Source of the DNA: Mytilus edulis | Lineage: Eukaryota > Mollusca > Bivalvia > Mytilida > Mytilidae | NCBI RefSeq assembly: GCF_963676685.1 | Contig: NC_092353.1 | Coordinates: 8,336,207-8,400,206 of the forward strand | Length of the DNA: 64,000 nucleotides | Reading direction: 5' to 3' | In this document: positions 21,645 to 33,467 of the stretch, one piece after another | How the letters are laid out: each line of letters opens with the position of its first letter | How positions within the stretch are numbered: the stretch's first letter is position 1 | The notes under the pieces: model-generated | Told to the model about the DNA's origin: nothing | Database searches by the model: none | What the model saw: the letters and a program-made list of their open reading frames with translations, nothing else | Translations under genes and position numbers: made by a program

Positions 21645-24600
21645 ATAAAAGTCAAACACCAGTTTTGTTAAAGTCAAACACCAGTATGGTAAAAGTCAAA
21701 AACCTGTAGGGTAAAAGTCAAACACCAGTAGGGTAAAAGTCAAACACTAGTATGGTAAAAGTCAAAAACCTGTAGGGTAAAAGTCAAACACCAGTAGAGT
21801 AAAAGTCAAACACCAGTAGGGTAAAAGTCAAACACCAGTAGGGTAAAAGTCAAACACAAGTATGGTAAAAGTCAAACACCAGTAGGGTAAAAGTCAAACA
21901 CCAGTATTGTAAAAGTCAAAGACCAGTATGGTAAAAGTCAAGCACCAGTAGGGTAAAAGTCAAACACCAGTATTGTAAAAGTCAAACACCAGTATGGTAA
22001 AAGTCAAGCACCAGTAGGGTAAAAGTCAAACAACAGTATTGTAAAAGTCAAACACCAGTAGGGTAAAAGTCAAACACCTGTAGAGTAAAAGTCAAACACC
22101 AGTATTCAAACACCAGTATGGTAAAAATCAAACACCAGTATGGTAAAAGGTAAACACCAGTAGGGTAAAAGTCAAAAGTCAAACACCAGTAGGGTAAAAG
22201 TCAAACACCAGTACGGTTAAAGTCAAACACCAGTATTGTTAAAGTCAAACACCAGTATTGTAAAAGTCAAACAACAGTATTGTTAAAGTCAAACACCTGT
22301 AGGGTAAAAGTCAAACACCAGTAGGGTTAAAGTCAAACACAAGTAGGGTAAAAGTCAAACACCAGTATTGTTAAAGTCAAACACCAGTATGGTAAAAGTC
22401 AAACACCAGTATGGTAAAAGTCAAACACCAGTATGGTAAAAATCAAACACCAGTAATCAAACACCAGTAGGGTAAAAGTCAAACACTAGTATTGTTAAAG
22501 TCAAACACCAGTAGGGTAAAGGTCAAACACCAGTATAGTAAAAGTCAAACACCAGTATGGTAAAAGTCAAACACCAGTAGGGTTAAAGTCAAACACCAGT
22601 ATTGTAAAAGTCAAACACCAGTAGGGTAAAAGTCAAACACCAGTAGGGTAAAAGTCAAACACCAGTAGGGTAAAAATCAAACACCAGTAGGGTTAAAGTC
22701 AAACACCAGTAGGGTAAAAGTCAAACACCAGTACGGTAAAAGTCAAACAACAGTAGGGTAAAAGTCAAACACAAGTATGGTAAAAGTCAATCACCAGTAT
22801 TGTAAAAGTCTAACACCAGTAGGGTAAAAGTCAAACACCTGTAGGGTAAAAGTCAAACACCAGTATTGTAAAAGTCAAACACCAGTAGGGTAAAAGTCAA
22901 ACACCAGTATTGTAAAAGTCAAACACCAGTAGGGTAAAAGTCAAACACCAGTATTGTTAAAGTCAAACACCAGTAGGGTAAAAGTCAATCACCAGTAGGG
23001 TAAAAGTCAAACACCAGTAGGGTTAAAGTCAAACACTAGTAGGGTAAAAGTCAAACACCAGTAGGGTAAAAGTCAAACACCAGTAGGGTAAAAGTCAAAC
23101 ACCTGTAGGGTAAAAGTTAAACACCAGTATTGTAAAAGTCAAACACCAGTAGGGTAAAAGTCAAACACCAGTATTGTAAAAGTCAAACACCAGTATTGTA
23201 AAAGTCAAACATCAGTATTGTTAAAGTCAAACACCAGTAGGGTAAAAGTCAAACACCAGTAGGGTAAAAGTCAAACACCAGTATTGTAAAAGTCAAACAC
23301 CAGTAGAGTAAAAGTCAAACACCAGTAGGGTAAAAGTCAAACACCAGTAGGGTAAAAGTCAAACACCAGTATTGTTAAAGTCAAACACCAGTATTGTAAA
23401 AGTCAAACAACAGTAGGGTAAAAGTCAAACACCAGTATGGTAAAAGTCAAACAGAAGTATTGTAAAAGTCAAACACCAGTAGGGTAAAAGTCAAACACCA
23501 GTATTGTAAAAGTCAAACACCAGTATTATAAAGTCAAACACCAGTATTGTTAAAGTCAAACACCAGTAGGGTTAAAGTCAAACAACAGTAGGGTTAAAGT
23601 CAAACACCAGTAGGGTAAAAGTCAAACACCAGTTTGGTAAAAGTCAAACACCAGTAGGGTAAAAGTCAAACACAAGTATCGTAAAAGTCAATTACCAGTA
23701 TTGTAAAAGTCAAACACCAGTAGGGTAAAAGTCAAACACCTGTAGGGTAAAAGTCAAACACCAGTATTGTAAAAGTCAAACACCAGTAGGGTAAAAGTCA
23801 AACACCAGTATTGTAAAAGTCAAACACCAGTAGGGTAAAAGTCAAACACCAGTATTGTAAAAGTCAAACACCAGTATTGTTAAAGTCAAACACCAGTAGG
23901 GTAAAAGTCAAACACCAGTAGGGTAAAAGTCAAACACCAGTAGGGTTAAAGTCAAACACCAGTAGGGTAAAAGTCAAACACCAGTAGGGTAAAAGTCAAA
24001 CACCTGTAGGGTAAAAGTCAAACACCAGTATTGTAAAAGTCAAACACCAGTAGGGTAAAAGTCAAACACCAGTATTGTAAAAGTCAAACACCAGTAGGGT
24101 AAAAGTCAAACACCAGTATTGTTAAAGTCAAACACCAGTAGGGTAAAAGTCAAACACCAGTAGGGTAAAAGTCAAACACCAGTATTGTAAAAGTCAAACA
24201 CCAGTAGGGTAAAAGTCAAACACCAGTAGGGTAAAAGTCAAATACCAGTAGGGTAAAAGTCAAACACCAATATGGTAAAAGTCAAACACCAGTATGGTAA
24301 AAGTCAAACACCAATATGGTAAAAGTCAAACACCAGTATGGTAAAACTCAAACACCAGTATGGTAAAAGTCAAACACCAGTATTGTAAAAGTCAAACCCC
24401 AGTATTGTAAAAGTCAAACACCAGTATGGTAAAAGTCAAACACCAGTATTGTAAAAGTCAAACACCAGTATTGTTAAAGTCAAACACCAGTAGGGTAAAA
24501 GTCAAACACCAGTATTGTAAAAGTCAAACACCAGTAGGGTAAAAGTCAAACACCAGTAGGGTAAAAGTCAAACACCAGTAGGGTAAAAGTCAAACACCAG

Positions 24601-25342
24601 TAGGGTAAAAGTCAAACACAGTATTGTAAAAGTCAAACACCAGTATTGTTAAAGTCAGACACCAGTAGGGTAAAATTCAAACACCAGTATGGTAAAAGTC
24701 AAACACCAGTAGGGTTAAAGTCAAACACCAGTAGGGTAAAAGTCAAACACCAGTATAGTAAAAGTCAAACACCAGTACGGTAAAAGTCAACCACAAGTAT
24801 GGTAAAAGTCAATCACCAGTATTGTAAAAGTCAAACACCAGTAGGGTAAAAGTCAAACACCTGTAGGGTAAAAGTCAAACACCAGTATTGTTAAAGTCAA
24901 ACACCAGTAGGGTAAAAGTCAAACACCAGTATTGTAAAAGTCAAACACCAGTAGGGTAAAAGTCAAACACCAGTAGGGTTAAAGTCAAACACCAGTAGGG
25001 TATTAGTCAAACACCAGTATTGTAAAAGTCAAACACCAGTAGGGTAAAAGTCAAACACCAGTATTGTAAAAGTCAGACACCAATATTGTAAAAGTCAAAC
25101 ACCAGTAGGGTAAAAGTCAAACACCAGTAGGGTAAGTCAAACACCAGTAGGGTAAAAGTCAAACACCAATAGGGTAAAAATGGTAAAAGTCAAATACCAG
25201 TAGGGTAAAAGTCAAACACCAGTATTGTTAAAGTCAAAAACCAGTAGGGTAAAAGTCAAACACCAGTAGGGTAAAAGTCAAACACCAGTATGGTAAAAGT
25301 CAAACACAAGCATCGTAAAAGTCAAACACCAGTATGGTAAAA
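21645..25342. repeat. 22 bp satellite, ~3.7 kb (about 165-170 units estimated from length)
   Basis: The unit is GTCAAACACCAGTAGGGTAAAA, with variants GGG, TTG or TGG after CAGTA and TAAAA or TTAAA at the end. Longer blocks recur: the rare sequence CACAAGTATSGTAAAAGTCA, followed by TCACCAGTATTG or a one-base variant, appears near 22770, 23670 and 24790 with similar order of variants after it. This points to growth by duplication of multi-unit blocks. 22 is not a multiple of three and there is no ORF. Confidence 0.97.
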
Positions 25343-25713
25343 TTATCTGAGATATTTTGGTAGCAATTTGAATGTAGAGAACATAATAGACTGGTTCCCG
25401 ATCGCAATAATTCCGAAAGTTTTTGCCAAATGCAGATGAGATGAACTACTTTTTGTCTGTTATAATTACGAAATTCTATATGTGGAATATATTTTTTCTA
25501 TCTTGCACAATACTATCCTAACATTAGTATTTTAGCACCAATACTTAATGAAGGTGTGAATGTTGCTAAATTTTCCATGAATTGATATGTGACATGTCAA
25601 TGTCAACATATTTATGATGCTATAGAGACAAACTTATCTCGACTGATATTCTTGCATTGACATGTCCAGGATATAGCATACTATTGATTGATGAAGAATA
25701 CTCTGAGTAAAAG
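25343..25713. other. 3' flank of receptor A
   Basis: Shares CCGAAAGKTTTTGCCAAATGCA-like and ACTACTTTTTGTCTG sequence, then the ATTGATATGTGACATGTCAA segment, with 42480-42720 (unit C) and in part 31980-32200 (unit B). Confidence 0.7.
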
Positions 25714-26424
25714 GATCGGAATGATAATATTCATTAATTTAGGTTGAATTTCTTTTCAAGTTCAATGTAAATATAACCCTAGATTCGGACGACATAACGT
25801 CCTCTCGTGCGGCTGTTGACACAACTGACCATTCTGCATTATTTTCTAAGCTATCTAGAATAATTCCATTATTCCACAGAGTAACAATGACATCTGTAAC
25901 ACTACTTGACCACACAAGAAAAATTATGTCACAAGATTGTCGGTCATAAGGAAAATATGTAATATCTATTGTACATTTTGATTCAAAAACTGCAAACGGC
26001 ATCCAGGTAACTTGTCCGTTACTTTCTACCTTAGCTTTGATAAAACTGCTTCCAAGTTCCTTAAATTTTGTAAATCCATATTGCAATGTTATATCTGGTA
26101 TCCACATATCTGTTTGTGGAACATAAACATGATCTAATCCACCAAAGTCAGCAGAAGTCCAATTCAAATACTCATCTATCCATCCAATATTTAAATAACC
26201 GGTCGTTGTCAATTTCTTTTTTAGTTCGTCCAATTCGTTTATTCCAACAAATAAAAATCTAAATCTAAGTTCATATGGTGTCGTTGATCCATATTTGGTC
26301 GGACTTGCTTTTTATAATCATTTGTTGTAAATAATTGTTTGATTAAATTTTTAACATTATTGCCACTCTGTCGTTTAATCTTAACAAACAATATTATGGA
26401 AACGAGATACCACAATCTCCACAT
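25714..26424 (-). pseudogene. Receptor A: Cys-loop (nAChR-like) channel pseudogene, ligand-binding part only
   Basis: Closely related to intact receptor B over the signal peptide and extracellular domain, including the Cys-loop (CTIDITYFPYDRQSC) and loop A (WIPDITLQYG). Two kinds of damage are visible. A one-base deletion near 26250 breaks the frame after DLDFYL, and a deletion of roughly 550 bp joins the start of M1 directly to the 3' flank, removing the rest of M1 and M2 to M4. The second open part (25739-26233) ends at a stop after LKRNST. Without the frameshift the product would be a soluble ligand-binding domain. It lies next to the 22 bp satellite. Confidence 0.9.
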
Positions 26425-27330
26425 TTCACCTCTCCACGATTAGATCCACATGTTGAAATGAATATTCGCCTACTTGCATCTAATTTCCAATATATCTAAT
26501 AAAGATTGTTGTAATTAAACACGTACCTGCTGCATTTAATAATGTATATCCAATTTATATGTACAACTATTCTCTTCCAAAATTTAAAATGCCTGCGTTT
26601 TAGAACTAAATATTTCAAATTTATCTAACTATAAAGTCACAACAATTACAATAAAAATGAAATACATATATCTAGTATTAGTTTTGTAGATCAACTTGTT
26701 GTGAACAGTCTATTATGAAAACTTTATTATTTTATGTTAACAAACCCAAAGCTCATTGTGCCCTCGATATAAACAAAATTATCTGATGATTTACATCATC
26801 GATTGTAAAAAAGTTAATGTATCAAAATGCATACACCGAGTTCAAAGCCAATTTGATTCGACCAAAAGCATAATCAGTCACGAAAATTATTAGTGAAAAT
26901 CCGTGCTCCTGTCCTTTGATATTAAAAAGTACGACGAAATACAAAAATAAGGGCACTTAAAATGATTGTATACTTAACCATCTGCAGCAGGGGTATGTTA
27001 GTTCTTTGAAACTATTAAGATCTATTCGAACACAATTTGATCGCATAGTCACTTAAGGCAACATTGGTCTACCGACAATTAACACAAAAAGCGACAAATG
27101 ATACAAATCAAGGTAACGGGGAAAACAAATGAAAATCTCATCAACATGAAAAAAGCAAAACCGGCTGCATTGCTTGCGTCACTAGTCATGCAATTCCGTG
27201 CTCAGTCAAAATAACGTAGTTATAACTAATGTATACTCGGTTAAATTACCAATTTGACGATTTTTTTGTGTATAAAGATTAAAAAAAACCATATCAGTTA
27301 TAATATACAGACGCCACATCATGGCATCCA
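26425..27330. promoter_or_regulatory. Duplicated 5' flank of receptor A (putative regulatory region)
   Basis: About 900 bp that matches the flanks upstream of receptors B (33468-34420) and C (44032-44940): for example GATGATTTACATCATCGATT, AAAGCCAATTTGATTC and ACGCCACATCATGGCATCCA. No specific promoter motif is claimed. Confidence 0.6.
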
Positions 27331-27408
27331 GGGTAGGCTACCGATGAAAAAAATGAGAGGTTGACTATTGGAAAATTTCAATCATCTATATTGAATAAAT
27401 ATATATAG

Positions 27409-27672
27409 GAGGCATCGGTGGCCGAGTTGTCTAAGTAGTTACTACTGTAATCACTAGCCAGTCAACACTGATGTTGTGAAATCGAACCCCGCTTGTGTGA
27501 GTGCACTCAACTCTAGTCTTAATTGACTAGGATTTTCAAGGTTCCTGACAAAGGTCAGTGGTTTTTCTCCGGGCACTCCGACTTCCTCCACCAATAAAAA
27601 ACTGGCCTCCACAAAATTTAAAGCGGTGCTGATAGTGGCGGTAAAGCACAAACAAATAAAAACAAATTGACT
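27409..27672 (+). mobile_element. tRNA-headed SINE
   Basis: Head GGCATCGGTGGCCGAGTTGT has an A box; AAATCGAACCCCGC is a B box. The body contains TTTCTCCGGGCACTCCGACT and TCCTCCACCAATAAAAA, a conserved core found in bivalve SINEs, and ends in an A-rich tail. A remnant of the same insertion, with the body deleted and another repeat placed inside, is at 35093-35330. Confidence 0.85.
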
Positions 27673-27849
27673 GGCGATATAGCCCTTGCACGGTCGGTTT
27701 GATTCCCGAAGGCGTTTGGTGAGCGACTGAATATTTTGTTCGTAATAATGAAAACTTGGACAGCGGCCATTTTGGTTTTGGTAAGCTAGTTTTTGTATGT
27801 TGAGTATTTTGTTGTTGTTTCCTGCTTTCACAACGATTGCTTTCAAGAA

Positions 27850-27960
27850 CAGATGTATATCATGATGGATGGGTCTCGAACCAGGAACAAAGACAGTGAA
27901 ATAGCGGTCCACTATCTTACACTTAGGACACAGCTCTAGGATGTCAGTCGGCATAACACT
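27850..27960 (-). mobile_element. Second tRNA-like SINE remnant
   Basis: On the minus strand GTCCTAAGTGTAAGATAGTG (A box-like) and CCTGGTTCGAGACCC (B box). The same remnant occurs in the next duplicated unit at about 35370-35460. Confidence 0.55.
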
Positions 27961-28199
27961 CCCCCACCCATAATTGGTTTGGAGTGTATGCTGAAGCGGT
28001 TATTTACATAGACAGTACAGCTTTTGATTTGTTTCTTTCATCGAAAGTAGTAGGTTGTTGATCCATCTATCAGTAAACAAAACATCGAGGGTAAAGAGGA
28101 GCTGACCCAACACGTCCTTTCAGTTGTAATGAAAAAGACGTGACTGGATTGATTGCTTGAATGTTTTGAATCAGTGAATTGAAGGATTGTAAGTGATCT

Positions 28200-29503
28200 A
28201 TCTATATTAGAACCTTGCTAAACGTGATCAATTGACACCTACATATAGATTTCCTACTACTAGTGTATGTCCTCAACACATGGAAAATTAAATACAAATG
28301 TACGTGCAATTGAAAACAATTGTTACTGAATCATCTTTATATCTTTAAAATATAATTTACATACGATATTTCACATTGTTTATTTCTTTGCAATCTAATT
28401 TACATAAGATCTTTCACATGTTATATTTGTTTAGATATAAACACATGACATAAGTAACCTTTTTAGCATTAAATTTTCATTATCAACTAATTATTTCGAG
28501 TGACACGCTGGCAATTTGATTTCAAATACTTCCCCGGAAATATGTATTGACAGAACATAATTTAAATTCTACATTCTATTGAGTAAATGATTTATCAAAC
28601 CTCCTTTAATATCATAAAAATGATAATAAAACATTACAACTTTACTATTACAATGACTGCAGTGCATAAAAATTGGAAATATGACATGATATAAGCTTCT
28701 TAGAACATATGATTTCCGGACAATAATCGAAAATACTTGGAATATTTCCAAACAATCATTTTATAGCCAATTATATATATAGATTATTTAGATTAAGATT
28801 TCATTAGAAGAGATCCAAAATAAACAAATCGGAAAAGTAAAACAAAATATTTTTATACATTTCTAATGAAAAATGATGTTCAATCAAAAGCAATAAGCCA
28901 AAAAGATCCAACACCAATCTCGTAAAAGGAAATGTTTTTTTTGGACCTTTTTTGAGTTAAACAACATAAAATAAGTGGAGAATGCACTAATTCAACGGTT
29001 CTTGCTGTTGGTCATACATACTTTATAGTTAAAGTGTAAGAGTTTGACATTTTTGTGCCGTATTCTCACTATTAATTGTCTATGAAATGATTGGATAGAT
29101 CCAAAGCTATGTACCAATATATTTGATGAGCGATTTGTCAGTACAAAATGGACATGAAAAAAACCCTGGCTAATTCAGTCACTGATATAGAGGCCACAAC
29201 TTTCATCTGAAAACTGCATTGCAAATTTGTGATTCCTACCCAGATGTATCTGATCCTACATACTAAAATAATTGATATGTTTTCTTTATTCAATTATCAA
29301 TTAAAATGACAACATGTATTGAATGTTTTCTAGTGATGACTTTTGTACAAATCTGTCTCCTAAGCCATAAGGTTCACCAGAACCACCTTCCTCTGATTTC
29401 GTCGAGAAACATCGTCAATGATTTTGTCAAAGTCAGTTCAATGTTTTATGCACATACAAAAGTAATAGGGCATTTAAGCGTTGAAAAAAATACGCCCGTT
29501 TTT
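28200..29503. repeat. Flank block F2 of the receptor duplication
   Basis: Collinear with F3 (37457-37684 continuing at 41461-42237) and partly with F1. Shared landmarks include GATCAATTGACACCTA, GATTTCCGGACAATAATCGA and AGGGCATTTAAGCGTTGAAA. It shows the uninterrupted GACACGCTGGCAATTTG site that is split in F3. Confidence 0.87.
28901..28928. other. Single-copy counterpart of the 22 bp satellite unit
   Basis: AAAGATCCAACACCAATCTC followed by GTAAAAG sits where the satellite begins in F1. A second counterpart, AAAGGTCCAACGCCAATATC followed by GTAAAG, is at 41861-41886 in F3. Confidence 0.75.
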
Positions 29504-31797
29504 GGGGAAGACGGCTTCAAGCCGTCAATCCCCAATGGGGTTGACCAGAGTGACATTCCCTCACATCATTCATTTTGTTTTTATAGTGTGGAAAACCCCC
29601 CAACAAATCTTACTGAGATTGATGAGAAGGGGAGACACAAATGAATAGATTGACTGTAAACACTTTTTTACACATTTCCCTTCTGTTTCTCTTGAAATTA
29701 TCGTATATTGAGCTCTCCTTTACACTATTTACGTTTCTTTTACAATCCGGAAAAATCAGTATGACGAGATATTCTAAATATATCCAACCTACATTATATT
29801 TTATAGTGACGTCATTGTTGGAATGCCACACTACGTTGAAGCAGGGATATCCTTCACTGGTTATTTAAATCATTGAATGATTACATGTGATTCTTCCGGC
29901 GGGAGTCAAAATCTCCTGCTTTTAAGACCCTCTTCCGTCCCTCCCGTTAAAATTTGAAATCTTCCGCTTTTTTAGAATGTCAACCTCGAAAAATCTTCAG
30001 TAGAAATTTTTGTTTACAAAATTAATACTGACAGGGGAAAAGTGCGAGAAACTCAAAATTCATATCGGAAAAGTCCGAGAAAAACGGAAGTTTCCTTTAA
30101 CTGTTTTGATGTCAAAAGATAAATAGCCTCGAGTTATCTATGAAGGTGTTGAGGATTAGACTGTATAAACAGCAATAAAAGAGTATTGGCAATTACCTGG
30201 TGATCAACTAGCAAGTTTAGGACACATGTCTGGATGATTAAAAGTGAAATACTGACAATGGATTAATTAAAGTTGTATAAACAACGACTTTTTTGTGTAC
30301 TGTTAAAACATTGAACAGTTATATTACTTAACCTCAAGACAAATGTCTTAATGATCTCAAATATGATATGTATGCCTACTACACTTGTTGCAAAGCTGAC
30401 TATGGTGACCCTAATGACTTGACCAAACATATGGATATAGCAAACCCACCAGAAAGCTCACAACTCTATCAAGTCAACACCACTGTTCAGTTAGTGGTAC
30501 AAAAATTGACAATGTAGCTTAAGCAGAGATACTTTTTACCAACTATATATGATGGCTAATCACTCTATCTTGAACTTTATATATAATAAATAAATATTTA
30601 AAAAACCCTTATCTTCTATTTCTATCAAGTAAAAATGGCTATGGAGAATATAGAATCATTAACAAAAAAGGAAAATATGCAGTTTAAACACCAAAAAAAC
30701 ATTGCGTACGTCGATAAAAATGTTGATAAAAAATCTCCAGTTATGAGGCACAAACTCCAGCTGAAAATTTCTAAATCCCCAGTTAAGACTTTACAACTCT
30801 GTCCAATGTCTGTCATGACATGACAGACATTCTCAAAGATTGTGCACTAATTAAACATTCGTATTTGTTTAATTTAAACATAATTATGATTGCTGTAGAT
30901 AATTCAAACATCAATATGCAATACTTTAGGTCATCAACTTTCAAAGTAAACAAAGTCCGTGGGCTACATGAGATTGGGGAGAGAAACAATTTTTTTCATT
31001 TTTTTCTGCAAAACTTTGTTTTGAGAATCTCTCCAAATCAGGAGCACCTCAATTTATGAGTAATTATCCACTAAATTAAACACTTAAAATGTAACATTTA
31101 GTATATGATAAGTAGCTATATATAGTCTTCCATTAAAACTTAATTGTGTGTACCAACATAATCATTGTAATGGTAACAAGAAAAAATTAAATTCCAAATG
31201 TTTCATTTTGTTGTTAAAACCTATTTATTCATGAAATTTTACAAATATTTTAAAATGTAGTATTTGGAAACAAGCTTCACACAGTTTACATTAATCATAT
31301 TGTTTTTTTTATTAGTACCTGTACCCGTGTGATGAGAGTTTTAACTGGGAACTTTATTACTGGAAATTTAAAACTGAATAGATTTTTCAGTCCTAACTTT
31401 CTTAAGAAAAAAAATAAAAATCTTAAGAGTACTGTCACAAAAAATGGAAAATGGCCCTAGCACACTATTAAGATTTCAAAAAATATTGTAGTTGTTGTTA
31501 ATTGACCAAATTCAACTATGAATTTTAGATAATTAACTATCAACTTTAATTGAATGTTTAGATTTAGAAGATGCAGATCTCTTCCATTGGTCTAAATTGA
31601 ACCCGACACTAAAGAAACGAAATTACATTAAACAACAATTGATTTCAAGATTGTCAACCTTTTTACATGTTTCTAGCTGTTCTTTTTTTCATTCTTTATA
31701 TGAAAACTATCAAACGATACCACCCCCCCCCTCTCCAAAAAAAATGAAATAGAAACAAGGGCCGTCTTTCCCCTCAGAGCTATTCAGCTCTTTGATT
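29504..31797. mobile_element. 2.3 kb insertion with hairpin-bearing ends
   Basis: F3 runs uninterrupted from CCGTTTTT to ATACATATAG (42231-42246), whereas here the two halves are 2.3 kb apart. The left end starts GGGGAAGACGGCTTCAAGCC, a hairpin; the right end contains GGGCCGTCTTTCCCC and then the palindrome AGAGCTATTCAGCTCT. The GGGGAA(A)GACGGC parts are inverted repeats of each other. No transposase frame was seen; 62-79 codon frames at 30635 and 30820 have no recognised features. Confidence 0.75.
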
Positions 31798-32312
31798 ATA
31801 CATATAGTTTTGATGGAAATTTGTTTTTCTAATTGCAGAGAGATGAACAAGATTATTGTTTTCAACCCAGAAACGGACAGAATGTTTTAAGGTAAAAAAA
31901 ATAAGGTACAGATATTTTTTCTTTCTCAAATATCTCTGACCCCCTCCCCCCACTTTCTACAAAAGACTCACCATTCATCATCATCATGTATCTATCTTAT
32001 ACAATATTATTCTAAAATTAGTATTAGAGCAATTATACTGAATGAAGGTGTAAATTTTGATAAATTTTGCTTGAATTGATATGTAACATGTCAATGTCAA
32101 CATATGTATGATGCAATATTGACGACACGACTGATATTCTTGCATGTCCTGAATATAGCGTACTATTGATTGCTGAATAATACTCAATAATGAGTAGTTA
32201 AGGAAGAAGATGTTTTGTATTCTTTTATGAACTACTCATCAACCGCCATTATAGTAATAATTTCAATATGTTTTTACAGATTTTTCACATTTTGCAAGAG
32301 AAAATATTTTTC
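31798..32312. other. 3' flank of receptor B
   Basis: Collinear with 42238-42876 downstream of receptor C, but lacks the ~150 bp repeat found there at 42383-42540. Confidence 0.75.
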
Positions 32313-33467
32313 TTAATTTGTACAAAGCAAAATTAGCACTGTAATTGTGGCAATTATAACTATTGCAGACGTTATCCAAAACATTACGAAATCAAACGAC
32401 GAAATAACATCATCCCACGTAATCCCTTGTTCACTTTCTGTTTCATTTTGATGATTCGATTCAATTTTCTTCACATTCCGGCAGTTCATTAGCTTGATTA
32501 TGTTCTTCGGAACACTATCTTTACGATGGTGAAACCGAAGTTCTATAGTCGTACAGCACACAACAAAAGTGCCCATGCCTAGCTGAAACATTAAATAATA
32601 TCCCAATATTGATCCAAATGTTTTGGGAAGCTGGGAACTGACAATTGTAAGGAAAACGGCAAACGAAAGAAACACTGTAATGCAATATCCCATTTTTTCA
32701 CCGCTGTCAGCCGGAAGTGCAAAAGTAAACACATTTAATACACCGAGTAGAATGATCGGAATGATAATATTCATTAAATAATAGGTTGAATTTCTTTTCA
32801 AGTTAAATGTAAATATAACCCTAGATTCAGATGACATAACGTCCTCTCGTGCGGCTGTTGACACTACTGACCATTCGGCACTATTTTCTAAGCTATCTAG
32901 AATAATTCCATTATTCCACAGAGTTACCATCACATCTGCATTACTACTTGACCACACTACAAAAATAATGTCACAAGATTGTCGGTCATATGGAAAATAT
33001 GTAACATCGATTGTACATTTGGATTCAAAAACTTCAAACGGCATCCAGGTAACTTGTCCGTTACTTTCTACCTTAGCTTTGATAAAACTGCTCCCAAGTT
33101 CCCTCAATTTTGTAAATCCATTTTGTAATGTTATATCAGGTATCCAAATATCTGCTTGTGGAACATAAACATGATCTAATCCACCAAAGTCAGCAGAAGT
33201 CCAATTCAAATACTCATCTATCCATCCAATATTCAAAAAACCAGTAGTTGTCAATCTCTGCTTTAGTTCGTCCAATTCATTTATTCCAACAAGGTAAAAA
33301 TCTAAATCTAAGTTCATAGGGTGTCGTTGATCCATATTTGGTCGGACTTGCTTTTTGTAATCATTTGTTGTAAATAATTGTTTGATAAGATTTTTAACAT
33401 TATCCCCACTCTGTCCTTCAATCTTAACAAACAATATTACGAAAACGAAATACCACAACCTCCACAT
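32313..33467 (-). CDS. Receptor B: intact intronless Cys-loop ligand-gated cation channel subunit (nAChR-like, non-alpha type)
   Basis: A 384-residue frame. Residues 1-19 are a signal peptide. The extracellular ligand-binding domain (to about 228) holds loop A (WIPDITLQNG, 108-117) and the Cys-loop C151-C165 with FPYD. Membrane segments are M1 about 229-251, M2 about 258-279 preceded by PADSGEKMG, M3 about 285-307 and M4 about 357-381. The GEK motif before M2 is the cation-selective type. The vicinal Cys pair of nAChR alpha subunits is absent, so it is likely a structural or non-alpha subunit of a pentamer at the plasma membrane. The M3-M4 loop is short (about 50 residues), making the protein shorter than the ~500 aa typical of nAChR subunits. 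It is the only unbroken member of four in the window. Ligand is unknown. Confidence 0.94.
   Translation of the reverse strand: MWRLWYFVFVILFVKIEGQSGDNVKNLIKQLFTTNDYKKQVRPNMDQRHPMNLDLDFYLVGINELDELKQRLTTTGFLNIGWIDEYLNWTSADFGGLDHVYVPQADIWIPDITLQNGFTKLRELGSSFIKAKVESNGQVTWMPFEVFESKCTIDVTYFPYDRQSCDIIFVVWSSSNADVMVTLWNNGIILDSLENSAEWSVVSTAAREDVMSSESRVIFTFNLKRNSTYYLMNIIIPIILLGVLNVFTFALPADSGEKMGYCITVFLSFAVFLTIVSSQLPKTFGSILGYYLMFQLGMGTFVVCCTTIELRFHHRKDSVPKNIIKLMNCRNVKKIESNHQNETESEQGITWDDVISSFDFVMFWITSAIVIIATITVLILLCTN

Noticed and set aside
21645-25342. CRISPR-like array of regular short repeats
   Set aside because: The units are contiguous with no unique spacers and lie in a eukaryotic genome; it is a satellite.
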